Part shown: positions 49,016 through 58,008 of the stretch, in pieces
Position numbering within the stretch: position 1 is the first letter of the stretch
Layout: the number at the start of each line of letters is the position of its first letter
Source: JBBDST01 sp040904765
GTDB lineage: Bacteria > Actinomycetota > Nitriliruptoria > Nitriliruptorales > Nitriliruptoraceae
Direction: 5' to 3'
Length of the DNA: 64,000 nucleotides
NCBI GenBank assembly: GCA_040904765.1
Contig: JBBDST010000008.1
Location: forward strand, 109,257 to 173,256
Notes under the pieces: model-generated
Databases searched by the model: none
Told to the model about the DNA's origin: nothing
What the model saw: the letters and a program-made list of their open reading frames with translations, nothing else
Program-made: the position numbers and the translations under genes

Positions 49016-49828
49016 TTAACGTTGCATCCCTTCAGCCAGCTCGGCAACAAGCGCCCCCACCCGCTCTGCAGCAGCATCGGGCGTCCCGTTCTGAGCGGCA
49101 GCAATCACGGCCGAACCGACAATGACTCCGTCAGCGTAACGTGCGATAGCTTGCGCTGACGTGCGGTCTTTGACCCCAATACCAACTGCCACCGGCAGAC
49201 TCGTACGTTGCCGAATACGAGCCACCAGCGTCTGTGTGACATCGTCACTGACCGCATTCACTCCGGTAACACCAAGCAAACCGGCTGCATACACCCAGCC
49301 GCGTGAAACAGACACGATCGCATCCAGGCGCGCATCGGTTGAAACAGATGACGCGAGAAAGATCGGAGCAATGCCTGCCGCATTCGCGGCAGCACACCAT
49401 TGTTCGGCTTCGTCAGCAGGTAGATCTGGCAGGATCACACCATCTACCCCGGCGGCAGCACACTCGTTAGCAAACGCTACATATCCGCGGGTATCGGCGA
49501 TCGTGATGTAGGTCATCACCACTTTCGGTACAGGCAAATCAGACAGTGAAGCGATCAACGCCAACTGGTCACTAATACGGATTCCTGCATCAAGCACCAC
49601 CTGGTTGGCTTGCTGGATGATCGGACCGTCCATCACCGGATCGGAGAACGGCAAACCGATCTCTAAAATGTCGGCACCGTTGTTCACCGCTGCGGTAAAA
49701 CAGTCTCTGGCGGTGGCAAGATCAGGAAAGCCGGCGGTGTAATACACGATTAACGCGGCCCGGTCCTGTGCACGGGCGTTGGCAAACGCGTCGGCGATTC
49801 GCTGCTCGCCTTTCATCGCGTTAGCCAT
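49016..49828 (-). CDS. trpA: Tryptophan synthase alpha chain
   Basis: Cleaves indole-3-glycerol phosphate to indole for the beta chain. 270 residues, TIM barrel: ALIVYYTAGFPDLATARDCF, the catalytic glutamate in ILEIGLPFSDPVMDGPIIQQAN, the aspartate region GVDGVILPDLPADEAE, and IFLASSVSTDARL then VYAAGLLGVTG. I use the ATG at 49828 (MANAMKGEQRI), which overlaps the trpB stop by 8 bases; the open frame beyond it is inside trpB. Last gene of trpE-C-B-A. Confidence 0.96.
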   Translation of the reverse strand: MANAMKGEQRIADAFANARAQDRAALIVYYTAGFPDLATARDCFTAAVNNGADILEIGLPFSDPVMDGPIIQQANQVVLDAGIRISDQLALIASLSDLPVPKVVMTYITIADTRGYVAFANECAAAGVDGVILPDLPADEAEQWCAAANAAGIAPIFLASSVSTDARLDAIVSVSRGWVYAAGLLGVTGVNAVSDDVTQTLVARIRQRTSLPVAVGIGVKDRTSAQAIARYADGVIVGSAVIAAAQNGTPDAAAERVGALVAELAEGMQR

Positions 49829-51068
49829 TGGCGTGCGTCCCCGTGTGACCGCCAAATGCACGCTCAACACCGACGTCCCAACCAGCAATCTCGACGACTT
49901 CATCCACATCTTTGTCGCCACGACCCGACATGTTTACGATCACGCGCGCGCCGGCACCAAGATCATCGCGTGCGTGGGCAAGCACCCAGCCGACCGCGTG
50001 GGCGGGTTCCAAAGCCGGGATGATGCCTTCAAGTTCGCAGCACTGTCGAAAACCGTGCAACGCGTCGGTGTTGGTGGCAGACATGTACCGGGCACGTTTG
50101 GAGTAAGCAAGCCAGGCGTGTTCGGGGCCTACGCCGGGATAATCAAGCCCTGCAGATATGGAGTGTGCAGGTCTGACTTGCCCGTCATCATCGATCAACA
50201 CGATCGACCGTGAGCCGTGCAGCACTGCTTCACGACCTTCAGAAATAGTCGCAGCCGACCGTCCCGATCCAATACCCTCACCGGCGGCTTCCACACCGAT
50301 AAGTTGCACCTCAGTGTCTGGAATCCAGTCAGCAAACGCGCCGATCGCGTTAGACCCGCCTCCGACACACGCCACAACAGCATCAGGTTTACCACCCGCC
50401 TGTTCGGCAAATTGAGCCCGCATTTCGATGGAAATGATGTGCTGCAACTCCCGTACCAGCGTGGGAAAAGGGTGAGGACCCATCGCCGAACCGATCAGAT
50501 AGTGGGTGTCATGGACGTTAGTCACCCAGTCGCGCATCGCCTCGTTAATGGCATCTTTTAAGGTGCGCGTCCCACTTTCAACCGGGACAACTTCGGCGCC
50601 GAGTAGTTGCATCCGAACGACATTTAAGCGTTGCCGCCGGCAATCTTCTGCCCCCATGTAGACGGTGCAGTGAAGCCCAAACAGCGCCGCCGCAGTAGCG
50701 GTCGCAACACCATGTTGACCAGCCCCGGTTTCAGCGATCACACGTGGCTTGCCCATCCGTTTTGCCAATAGTGCTTGACCCACCACATTGTTAATCTTGT
50801 GGCTTCCAGTGTGCGCCAAATCTTCACGTTTCAACCACACCTCAACGCCGGCAGCTTCCGACAGTCTGGTTGCGTGATACAGCGCTGTTGGCCGCCCGCC
50901 GTAATTCCGCCGAAGATCATCAAGTTCCTGCAAAAAGGCGGGATCTTCGCGGGCAGCAAACCATGCGTCACGCAGTTCTGACAGCGCGCCAGACAACGAT
51001 TCTGGGACGAAACTGCCCCCAAACGGTCCAAAGTAGCCCTCTTTAGTGCCCATGTCTTGGGCGCTCAT
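49821..51068 (-). CDS. trpB: Tryptophan synthase beta chain
   Basis: Joins indole and serine to tryptophan with PLP. 415 residues. N-terminal GYFGPFGGSFVPESL, RPTALYHATRLSEAAGVEVWLKREDL-type region (about 58-83), PLP lysine in HTGSHKINNVVGQA, AETGAGQHGVATATAAA, glycine-rich phosphate loop VACVGGGSNAIGAF, and AISAGLDYPGVGPEH. The ATG overlaps the trpC stop as ATGA. Confidence 0.97.
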   Translation of the reverse strand: MSAQDMGTKEGYFGPFGGSFVPESLSGALSELRDAWFAAREDPAFLQELDDLRRNYGGRPTALYHATRLSEAAGVEVWLKREDLAHTGSHKINNVVGQALLAKRMGKPRVIAETGAGQHGVATATAAALFGLHCTVYMGAEDCRRQRLNVVRMQLLGAEVVPVESGTRTLKDAINEAMRDWVTNVHDTHYLIGSAMGPHPFPTLVRELQHIISIEMRAQFAEQAGGKPDAVVACVGGGSNAIGAFADWIPDTEVQLIGVEAAGEGIGSGRSAATISEGREAVLHGSRSIVLIDDDGQVRPAHSISAGLDYPGVGPEHAWLAYSKRARYMSATNTDALHGFRQCCELEGIIPALEPAHAVGWVLAHARDDLGAGARVIVNMSGRGDKDVDEVVEIAGWDVGVERAFGGHTGTHANG

Positions 51069-51862
51069 ACGCTCACCTGTCCACGTCCGGCAGCAACAAA
51101 TTTCTGTACTTCCTGTTGCGGGTCTTCAGCTCGCACAAATTGTTCGCCAATCAACACTGCAGCGGCACCTTGCCGGGCATAACGCATCACATCTTCAGGT
51201 GTGCGGACACCGGACTCGGCGATGGCAATCACTTCGTCAGGCAAGGTATCGCGAACTCGTTGGAACCCGTTTGGATCAAGCGTAAAACTGCATAGATCGC
51301 GTGCGTTCACGCCGATAATTTCGGCACCAACGCCAAGCGCTGTTTGTGCTTCGGCCGTGTCATGCACCTCAACGAGCACGTCAAGTCCGATTGATCGTGC
51401 CGTGTCATACAAGTTGTGCAACTGTGGCTCATCAAGTGCCGCAACGATCAACAATACGGCTGCCGCTCCGGCTGCGCGTGCTTCAAACACCTGATACGGA
51501 TCGACAATGAACTCTTTGCGTAATGTCGGCACACCGAGAGCGCTCACCGCAATCAGATCTGCAAGTGAGCCATGAAACCATTCGGGTTCGGTGAGCACTG
51601 AAATGGCCGCAGCTCCCCCGGCAATGTATTTACTAGCCTGAAGGACTGCGTCTAATTGGGGTGCGATCATCCCTTTCGACGGGGATGCCCGTTTCACTTC
51701 CGCAATCACTGCAACATCCGGCGTATTGAGTGCTTGCCGAAACGACGGCGCATTGGGTGCCTGTTCAGCGGCGCGCTGTACCTCTGCGAGTGTCACCCGT
51801 TGACGATCAGCAGCTACACGTGTACGCGCGCCGGCTAGCAGGTCGTCGAGATAACTACCCAC
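51065..51862 (-). CDS. trpC: Indole-3-glycerol phosphate synthase
   Basis: Closes the indole ring from carboxyphenylaminodeoxyribulose phosphate. 265 residues. Motifs: VAVIAEVKRASPSKGMI with the catalytic lysine, ISVLTEPEWFHGSLADL, LRKEFIVDPYQVFEARAAGA, IIGVNARDLCSFTLD and AIAESGVRTPEDVMRY. The GTG at 51862 follows AGGAG by 5 bases; the frame's earlier codons (to 51904) are not needed. Between trpE (59 bases) and trpB (4-base overlap). Confidence 0.95.
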   Translation of the reverse strand: MGSYLDDLLAGARTRVAADRQRVTLAEVQRAAEQAPNAPSFRQALNTPDVAVIAEVKRASPSKGMIAPQLDAVLQASKYIAGGAAAISVLTEPEWFHGSLADLIAVSALGVPTLRKEFIVDPYQVFEARAAGAAAVLLIVAALDEPQLHNLYDTARSIGLDVLVEVHDTAEAQTALGVGAEIIGVNARDLCSFTLDPNGFQRVRDTLPDEVIAIAESGVRTPEDVMRYARQGAAAVLIGEQFVRAEDPQQEVQKFVAAGRGQVSV

Positions 51863-51921
51863 GTCTGCTCCTAAACACTGCCCGTAAACCGGCGAGTTGC
51901 CCATCTTGAAGGGTAGTGTCT

Positions 51922-53412
51922 CTACGACAGCATGCTGGTGTCTGCGGCGCGAATCGCTGCCAACACGGCACCGGCCTTGTTACGGGTTTCTTGCTCTTCA
52001 GCTTGCGGGATCGAGTCAGCGACGACACCCGCACCAGCCTGCACATGCGCAACCCCGTCTTTTAAAACAACGGTTCTGATGGTGATGCACGTGTCGAGGT
52101 TGCCAGCAAAATCGACGTAACCGACCGCGCCCGCGTACGGGCCACGCTGAGACGGTTCTAGTGCATCAATAATCTCCATTGCCCGCACTTTGGGGGCACC
52201 AGAAACGGTGCCGGCAGGAAACACGGCTTTCAATACGTCAACCGGCGAAACGTCAGGTTTCAACGTCCCAGTAACGGCACTTACCAAATGCATCACATGA
52301 GAATAACGTTCAACGGTAAGCAAATCGGTGACGGTGACTGTGCCTAGTTCACACACGCGTCCAAGATCGTTCCGAGCCAAATCAACCAGCATGATGTGTT
52401 CGGCACGTTCTTTCGTGTCGGCACGCAATTCGGCTTCAAACACGGCGTCTGTTTCTGGAGTGGTGCCGCGTGGCCGAGTTCCAGCGATTGGCCATGTCTC
52501 AACAAAGCGACCCTTGACCTGAACAAGTGCTTCCGGTGACGAGCCGACAATCTGCGCATCCCCAAGGTTCAACAGGTACAGATATGGCGACGGATTAATA
52601 ACCCGTAATACCCGATACAACGTGAACGCGTCCGCGGTCGTAGGGACCGAAAATCGTTGGCTCAGTACGGTCTGGAAGGTGTCACCGGCACGAATATGTT
52701 CTTGGACGGTGTCGACCATCCGTTCAAACGCCCCAACCGGCAAGTTAGAAACAACATCGGTGAGATCTGGTCGCGGCTGAGGTGGACGCAACGCCGGAGA
52801 CGCTGCAGCCGGGGCCGCAAGCGTGGCCAGGACTGCTTTCGTTGCCGCCACCGCTTGGTCATAGGCCGCGTCGAGTGACGTCGCGTCACGTTCGATGATC
52901 ACCACGTTGGTGACGACGGTGAGAACTTGACGCAGATGATCAAGTGCAACCACATGGCGAGGAAACAGCATGTGTAAATCATGCATGCCAAGATCATCGC
53001 TGCCGGTTTGTGGAATTCGTTCAATTTCTCTGACTGCGTCGTAACCGATAAAACCAACCGCACCGCCATGCAGGGGAATATCAAGCATCGGTGGGGCGTG
53101 CAATGCACGAGTGACAGCATCAAGCGTGGCCAGCGGAGTTGTGACCGTAAACCTGTCAGCAACTTCACCGTGTAGTTCGGTAAGCCCGTTTTTGGCGGTC
53201 AAAGTTAAAAACGGGTCAAATCCAACGAAGGAATAGCGTCCCCACCGTTCACCGTGTTCAGCCGATTCGAGCAGGAAACCGGGTACATCCTTGCATAGTT
53301 TGGCGTACACCGACAGGGGTGTTTCGAGGTCGGCAAGAACCTCCACACTCACCGGCACAACGCCGTGATCGGCGGCGTACTGGTGAAACGCAACGCGTGT
53401 TGGTGTAATCAC
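51922..53412 (-). CDS. trpE: Anthranilate synthase component I
   Basis: Makes anthranilate from chorismate with ammonia from the glutamine amidotransferase subunit, whose gene is not in view. 496 residues. Chorismate-binding motifs: NPSPYLYLLNLGDAQIVGSSPE, WPIAGTRPRGTT, MLVDLARNDLGRV, SHVMHLVSAV, VFPAGTVSGAPKVRAMEIID and GAVGYVDFAGNLDTCITIRT. The feedback site LLESAEHGERWGRYSF, typical of tryptophan-inhibited enzymes, lies near residue 50. GTG start overlaps hisI stop as GTGA, coupling his and trp genes. Confidence 0.95.
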   Translation of the reverse strand: MITPTRVAFHQYAADHGVVPVSVEVLADLETPLSVYAKLCKDVPGFLLESAEHGERWGRYSFVGFDPFLTLTAKNGLTELHGEVADRFTVTTPLATLDAVTRALHAPPMLDIPLHGGAVGFIGYDAVREIERIPQTGSDDLGMHDLHMLFPRHVVALDHLRQVLTVVTNVVIIERDATSLDAAYDQAVAATKAVLATLAAPAAASPALRPPQPRPDLTDVVSNLPVGAFERMVDTVQEHIRAGDTFQTVLSQRFSVPTTADAFTLYRVLRVINPSPYLYLLNLGDAQIVGSSPEALVQVKGRFVETWPIAGTRPRGTTPETDAVFEAELRADTKERAEHIMLVDLARNDLGRVCELGTVTVTDLLTVERYSHVMHLVSAVTGTLKPDVSPVDVLKAVFPAGTVSGAPKVRAMEIIDALEPSQRGPYAGAVGYVDFAGNLDTCITIRTVVLKDGVAHVQAGAGVVADSIPQAEEQETRNKAGAVLAAIRAADTSMLS

Positions 53413-53759
53413 GTGGTGGCACCATCAGCGACAAGATCATGCGTGAAACACGTGCGTGTCCCTGTGTGGCACGCCACGCCTGTTTGATCGACCAAAATCA
53501 ACAGGGTGTCGGCATCACAGTCAACGATGATGGAAACGACCGTCTGTAAATTCCCTGACGTGGCCCCTTTTTCCCATAATTGCTGCCGTGAGCGGCTATA
53601 AAACCAGGCATTGGGGCCGCGGAGCGTAAGTCGCACCGCGTCCTGGTTCATCCAAGCCACCATCAAAACTTCCTTCGTGTCGTACTGTTGCACGACAGCA
53701 GGAATTAACCCTGCTGCGTCGTAGCGCAACGCATCGACATTGACAGGATCAGCAGTCAT
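53409..53759 (-). CDS. hisI: Phosphoribosyl-AMP cyclohydrolase
   Basis: Opens the adenine ring in step three of histidine synthesis. 116 residues from the ATG at 53759 (MTADPVNVDALRYD). Motifs: VLMVAWMNQDAVRLTLRG, FYSRSRQQLWEKGATSGN with the substrate-binding loop, and the metal-binding VDCDADTLLILVDQTGVACHTG with its aspartates and cysteines. The frame extends upstream to 53828 without family match. It lies apart from hisD-F, next to trpE. hisE and hisG are not in the window. Confidence 0.95.
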   Translation of the reverse strand: MTADPVNVDALRYDAAGLIPAVVQQYDTKEVLMVAWMNQDAVRLTLRGPNAWFYSRSRQQLWEKGATSGNLQTVVSIIVDCDADTLLILVDQTGVACHTGTRTCFTHDLVADGATT

Positions 53760-53867
53760 AATTCCGCCGTGTAGGTTGAGCCTGAAGAAACGATGGCAGC
53801 GTAGCCGCAGCACTCTGACACCGGACACACGCTATCGTAAGAGCCCATAGAACAAAGGTTTCGTCGT

Positions 53868-54788
53868 ATGCATCCGGCCGCATGGCACCCCGACCCAACT
53901 GGCAGACATCAATTTCGCTACTGGGATGGTGCTACGTGGACTGAACATGTTGCTAATGACGGCGTTACGGGGACCGATCCGCTCGCCCCTACTCCCCCTG
54001 TGACCAGCATCACGTCGGAACCAACTCCTGAACCAACTCCTGAACCAACTCCTGAACCAACCACCGAACCAACGCCAGAACCAACCACCGAACCAACGCC
54101 AGAACCAACCACCGAACCACTCAGAATCGTCACACCCGATGACAGCACCGCCAGCGAACCACTTACCATCACTACCGCTGATGACAGCACCGCTGGTGAG
54201 ACAAGCTCTGAATGGTCCACCACTTCCGAAGCTCTCCCAACCGCCGATCTTCTCTCATCACTGACTGACGAAGTAATACATCTTCGACATGAGATAGCAC
54301 GACTAGCCGAGGTGCTTTCTGACGCCCGTATCGATGCCATTTCTAGTCCCGATGCCATTTCTAGCCCCGATGCCATCGCCAGCATCGCGCCGATCATGCC
54401 CCCGGCAGCAAGCGCGCCCGACACTCGAAACACCGTTGCGACTGCCAGTGCGATCATCGGCAGTATCTCTCTGGTTATCGCTTTTCTTCCCGTGATCGGC
54501 GTACTTGGTGTGATCGCTGGCATTGGTGCGATCATTTTGGGTGTGGTTGGACGAAGCCGCGCCAAGGAAACTGGGCTGGGCAGCGGCGCTTCTCTTGCTG
54601 GCATTATTACTGGCGCGCTTGCTACCGTCATCGGCGTGGTTGTTACTGTTGCACTCGTTATGACGTTGAACTCGACATCGTTTCTCGATGATTACCGGCA
54701 GTACACGGAATGTGTTGAAGAAACCAATGACCCTGACGGCTGTGCGGAGCAGTTTGAAAACAGCGAGTTGTTTCAATTCTTCGGCTAG
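53868..54788 (+). CDS. DUF2510/DUF4190-type membrane protein with Pro-Thr repeats
   Basis: A 306-residue protein with an N-terminal DUF2510 module (AAWHPDPTGRHQFRYWDGATWTEH, split over residues 4-28), a low-complexity Pro/Thr/Glu linker (about 52-84), a coiled-coil-like helix (LTDEVIHLRHEIARLAEVL), a repeated DAISSP stretch, and a C-terminal DUF4190-like part with two membrane helices (about 190-225 and 240-262). The short C-terminal tail carries two cysteines and an acidic run (ECVEETNDPDGCAEQFE), probably outside. No known function. The linker is encoded by a clean tandem repeat. Confidence 0.82.
   Translation: MHPAAWHPDPTGRHQFRYWDGATWTEHVANDGVTGTDPLAPTPPVTSITSEPTPEPTPEPTPEPTTEPTPEPTTEPTPEPTTEPLRIVTPDDSTASEPLTITTADDSTAGETSSEWSTTSEALPTADLLSSLTDEVIHLRHEIARLAEVLSDARIDAISSPDAISSPDAIASIAPIMPPAASAPDTRNTVATASAIIGSISLVIAFLPVIGVLGVIAGIGAIILGVVGRSRAKETGLGSGASLAGIITGALATVIGVVVTVALVMTLNSTSFLDDYRQYTECVEETNDPDGCAEQFENSELFQFFG
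54021..54116 (+). repeat. 12-base tandem repeat in DUF2510 gene
   Basis: Eight 12-base units: three of CCAACTCCTGAA followed by alternating CCAACCACCGAA and CCAACGCCAGAA. They encode Pro-Thr-Pro-Glu and Pro-Thr-Thr-Glu. The last two unit types alternate, pointing to duplication of a 24-base block. In frame, so copy changes would alter linker length without breaking the gene. Confidence 0.95.
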
Positions 54789-54794
54789 CACTTG

Positions 54795-55211
54795 ATGAAT
54801 CTGTCGTGCGCATCCTGCGCCACCGTCGGCGTATTGCATGTCGGTCTGTCTGCCAGCGTCGACGTCAATGGCATCACTGTCGCCATGAACAGTCCCCCGG
54901 TAGTCCACTGTCCTAACGGACATCAGCTGCCACCGTCTGGCATGGTTGCTGTTGCCCGAGCAGCGATCCGTCACCGCATTGGTCAAGCCCGCCACGGTTT
55001 ACGTGATCGCGAACACTGCACAGCATGTCGCACTGCTCTGTCAATGCCGCCGCGTTGGACCCAGATTCCGGTAACCATTGAAACACCCGCAGTGGCAACT
55101 CTCACCTTAGGTGTGCCGGCTACACGCTGTCCAAATTGTGGGCTTGATCAACTCTCAAAACGTGCTGCTGGAGATCTAGATACGGCAGTGCAACGTTTAT
55201 TCAGCGTTTAG
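54795..55211 (+). CDS. Small zinc-ribbon protein of unknown function
   Basis: A 138-residue protein with three pairs of metal-binding cysteines: LSCASCATV at the start, HCTACRTAL in the middle and CPNCGLDQ near the end, plus a CPNGH motif. This looks like tandem zinc ribbons. Start taken as the ATG at 54795; a TTG lies one codon before. It is 6 bases after the DUF2510-protein stop, suggesting a two-gene unit. I do not recognise a named family. Confidence 0.7.
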   Translation: MNLSCASCATVGVLHVGLSASVDVNGITVAMNSPPVVHCPNGHQLPPSGMVAVARAAIRHRIGQARHGLRDREHCTACRTALSMPPRWTQIPVTIETPAVATLTLGVPATRCPNCGLDQLSKRAAGDLDTAVQRLFSV

Positions 55212-55216
55212 CATCT

Positions 55217-56011
55217 TCATCCAGCACCCAGCGTGCGTACGGGCAGATTTGCGTCAGCCATCGCCTGTTTCACGTCACGAATACGCACTTCGCCAAAATG
55301 GAAGATAGATGCGGCCAGCACGGCGGCGGCGTTACCGTCACGGGCAGCTTCAACCATGTGTTCACTGGTGCCAGCGCCCCCAGAGGCGATTACTGGTACC
55401 TCTACCGCTGCGGTTGCTGCCCGCAACAGTGCCGTATCAAACCCTTGTTTGGTGCCGTCACGGTCCATCGATGTCAACAAGATTTCGCCTGCACCGTGGG
55501 CTACGACCGTCTCACACCAAGTGATGACGTCGATTCCGGTAGGTGTTCGTCCCCCGTGGACATAAACCTCCCAATTGCCGTGGCCGGTATCCCGTGCGTC
55601 AATGGCAGCAACGACTGACTGTGACCCAACCGTGTCGCTTACTTCGTGCAACAACTCAGGGCGTTCAACTGCAGCGGTGTTAAACGCAACTTTGTCGGCA
55701 CCCGCATGCAAGATGCGTAGGGCGTCTTTGACGCTGCGCATGCCCCCACCTACCGCGAACGGGATCGATACGACATCGGCAGTTCGGGCAACCATTTCGA
55801 CCATAATTTCGCGACCGTCACTGGATGCGGTGATGTCAAGAAAACACAGTTCGTCGGCCCCTTCACGGTCATACACCCGGGCGAGTTCAACCGGGTCACC
55901 TGCGTCGCGCAGTGACACGAAGTTGATCCCTTTCACCACTCGTCCACCCGTAACGTCAAGGCATGGGATGATGCGTATCGCGAGTTGATCGGCAGGCATG
56001 ACGGCATTCAT
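55217..56011 (-). CDS. hisF: Imidazole glycerol phosphate synthase, cyclase subunit
   Basis: With HisH forms the enzyme that makes imidazole glycerol phosphate and AICAR. 264-residue barrel: [34 protein letters not shown] start (about residues 12-41), [26 protein letters not shown]-like [46 protein letters not shown]. The two aspartates of the active site (CLD and SMDRDG) are present. 4-base overlap with hisA. Confidence 0.96.
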   Translation of the reverse strand: MNAVMPADQLAIRIIPCLDVTGGRVVKGINFVSLRDAGDPVELARVYDREGADELCFLDITASSDGREIMVEMVARTADVVSIPFAVGGGMRSVKDALRILHAGADKVAFNTAAVERPELLHEVSDTVGSQSVVAAIDARDTGHGNWEVYVHGGRTPTGIDVITWCETVVAHGAGEILLTSMDRDGTKQGFDTALLRAATAAVEVPVIASGGAGTSEHMVEAARDGNAAAVLAASIFHFGEVRIRDVKQAMADANLPVRTLGAG

Positions 56012-56742
56012 GTTGCGGAACGTTTCGCTGCCGCGGTGAGTGCTTCAGGCAGCGTAAAAGCTTCACTGTAAAGGGCTTTACCGATGATGGCAGCGTCCAC
56101 GCGTGGATGGCAAGCCGCCAGCTTTTCAATGTCATCACATACGCTCACCCCACCAGAGGCGGTAACAAAGGCATCGGTGTTATCGGCTACGCGGGTCAAC
56201 ATTTCGATGTTTGGGCCTTGCAGCATCCCGTCTTTGGCAACGTCGGTGTAAACAAAGCGTGGCACGCCCATCTCTGTAAACATGGCGAGCGCCGCAAAAA
56301 GATTTCCGGCCTCTTCAGTCCATCCACGTGCCTGGAGCACTTCGCCGCGAGCATCCAAACCGACTGCGATACAGGGTCCGAACCGATCAAGCGCGTCTGC
56401 AACAAACCCGGGGTTAGTGAGTGCCATCGTGCCGATGACGACACGTTGTGCACCATAAGACAGTGAAGCGTCGATATCAGCGATGGTGCGTACCCCGCCG
56501 GAGGCCTGCACTGGCGTATCGGTGGCGGCAACAATGTCAGCGATGAGATGCCGGTTTTTAGGTTCACCGGTGAACGCCGCATCAAGATCAACAACATGCA
56601 GCCACTGGGCGCCATCGGCAACAAAACGCGTGGCGGCTTTCACTGGGTCATCGTCGTACACCGTTTCGGCATCGGCTCGCCCTTGCGTGAGGCGAACAGC
56701 ACGCCCTTCTTTGATATCAACTGCGGGATACAAGGTGAACAC
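56008..56742 (-). CDS. hisA: ProFAR isomerase
   Basis: Isomerises ProFAR to PRFAR in histidine synthesis; in many actinobacteria a dual PriA enzyme also serves tryptophan, and a separate trpF is not in view. 244 residues from the GTG at 56742 ([17 protein letters not shown]), preceded by AGGAG; the longer frame to 56823 is inside the gap before hisH. Motifs: [41 protein letters not shown] and TASGGVSV. The substrate range cannot be fixed from sequence alone. Confidence 0.93.
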   Translation of the reverse strand: MFTLYPAVDIKEGRAVRLTQGRADAETVYDDDPVKAATRFVADGAQWLHVVDLDAAFTGEPKNRHLIADIVAATDTPVQASGGVRTIADIDASLSYGAQRVVIGTMALTNPGFVADALDRFGPCIAVGLDARGEVLQARGWTEEAGNLFAALAMFTEMGVPRFVYTDVAKDGMLQGPNIEMLTRVADNTDAFVTASGGVSVCDDIEKLAACHPRVDAAIIGKALYSEAFTLPEALTAAAKRSAT

Positions 56743-56779
56743 GAGCGCTCCTGACCAAAAAAGGTTTCGTTGGTGCGCG

Positions 56780-57421
56780 TTACGCCGCGGACCTAGAGGC
56801 ATGGGACTGTAGCCAGTTTGCAAGCAAGGCTACGCCGGCTGCACCCGATTTTTCGGGGTGAAATTGGGTGCCAACCACACTGCCGGTTACGACCAGCGAG
56901 GGAAACGTCGTCCCGCCGTAGGTAGTGGTCGCAACAACATGCGTGTTGTTGTCGGGAACCCCAAAATACGAGTGAGCGAAATACATCCGTTCCCCCGCAA
57001 TGCCATGAAGCAGGCGGTTGGCGTCAGGATGAGCGGTTGGGGTTACGACATCCCAACCCATGTGTGGCACACGGGTTCCTGTTTTGAAGCGTTGCACGAC
57101 GCCAGGTAGCAGACCAAGTCCAGCGCTGTCGCCTTCTTCAGAGTGGCTGTACAACAGTTGCATCCCGACGCAGATCCCAAACACAGGCCGTTGTTCATCG
57201 ATCGCACCTTGCAGCACAGCGATAAGCCCAGACGCTTTGAGTTGGGTGAGGCATGACGCAAAATGGCCTACTCCAGGGATGACGAGCGCATCGGCAGCGT
57301 CGGCTTCAACGGGGTCGCGGGTGATGCGCGCATCAGCTCCGGCAGCGTCAAACCCACGTCGTGCAGAACGCACGTTGCCTGCGTCGTAGTCGAGAATCGC
57401 AACCCGTAAAGGACGGGTCAC
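56780..57421 (-). CDS. hisH: Imidazole glycerol phosphate synthase, glutamine amidotransferase subunit
   Basis: Supplies ammonia to HisF. 213 residues. Glutaminase site: catalytic cysteine in VFGICVGMQLLYSHSEE, and the histidine-glutamate pair in VVGTQFHPEKSG. N-terminal VAILDYDAGNVRSARRG and LVIPGVGHFASCL complete the family pattern. Overlaps hisB by 4 bases; 37 bases separate its stop from the hisA start. Confidence 0.96.
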   Translation of the reverse strand: MTRPLRVAILDYDAGNVRSARRGFDAAGADARITRDPVEADAADALVIPGVGHFASCLTQLKASGLIAVLQGAIDEQRPVFGICVGMQLLYSHSEEGDSAGLGLLPGVVQRFKTGTRVPHMGWDVVTPTAHPDANRLLHGIAGERMYFAHSYFGVPDNNTHVVATTTYGGTTFPSLVVTGSVVGTQFHPEKSGAAGVALLANWLQSHASRSAA

Positions 57422-58008
57422 TGCAAAACACCTTTGGTCGAAGGCATCGTGTCGCCGGTGACTGCGATTGCACGACGTAACGCAACAGCGAACGATTTGA
57501 ATACTGATTCGAAAATATGGTGGGTGTTGTCTCCTGCCAAATTTTCGATGTGCAGTGTGACTCCGGCGTTGGCAACAAACGCTTCAAAGAAGTGGCGGAC
57601 CAGAGATGTTTCAAAGGTCTGGCCGATCACTTCAATCGGCACGTCACAATGCCACACCAAATATGGCCGGCCCGACAAATCGATTGCTGTGCGGGTTAAC
57701 GATTCGTCAATTGGTACGGTTGCGTCACCGAAACGTTCAACTCCGTGCCGGTCCCCCCAAGCTTCACGGAATGCCTGGCCAAGCGCAATGCCGGTGTCTT
57801 CTACGGTGTGGTGCGCGTCAATGTGCAGATCGCCAATGGTGGCGATCGTAAGTCCCACTCGCCCGTGTCGGCCGACTTGCTCGAGCATGTGATCAAAAAA
57901 CGGGACACCGGTGTCAACCGCCACCGTGTGGGGGTTGTCAAGGTCAAGGTCAACCACAACTGACGTTTCTTTGGTGGCACGTTCAACGTGTGCGTTGCGG
58001 TTCGTCAC
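57418..58008 (-). CDS. hisB: Imidazoleglycerol-phosphate dehydratase
   Basis: Removes water from imidazole glycerol phosphate to imidazole acetol phosphate. 196 residues with the manganese-binding repeats FFDHMLEQVGRHGRVGL, DAHHTVEDTGIALGQAF, LVRHFFEAFVANAGVTLHIE and HHIFESVFKSFAVALRRA. No phosphatase domain, so it is the monofunctional type. Overlaps both neighbours by 4 bases. Confidence 0.97.
   Translation of the reverse strand: MTNRNAHVERATKETSVVVDLDLDNPHTVAVDTGVPFFDHMLEQVGRHGRVGLTIATIGDLHIDAHHTVEDTGIALGQAFREAWGDRHGVERFGDATVPIDESLTRTAIDLSGRPYLVWHCDVPIEVIGQTFETSLVRHFFEAFVANAGVTLHIENLAGDNTHHIFESVFKSFAVALRRAIAVTGDTMPSTKGVLQ

Noticed and set aside
54021..54116. Tandem repeat as a CRISPR-like array
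   Set aside because: Units are 12 bases, contiguous, without spacers, and are in frame inside a protein-coding gene. No CRISPR array is visible anywhere in the window.
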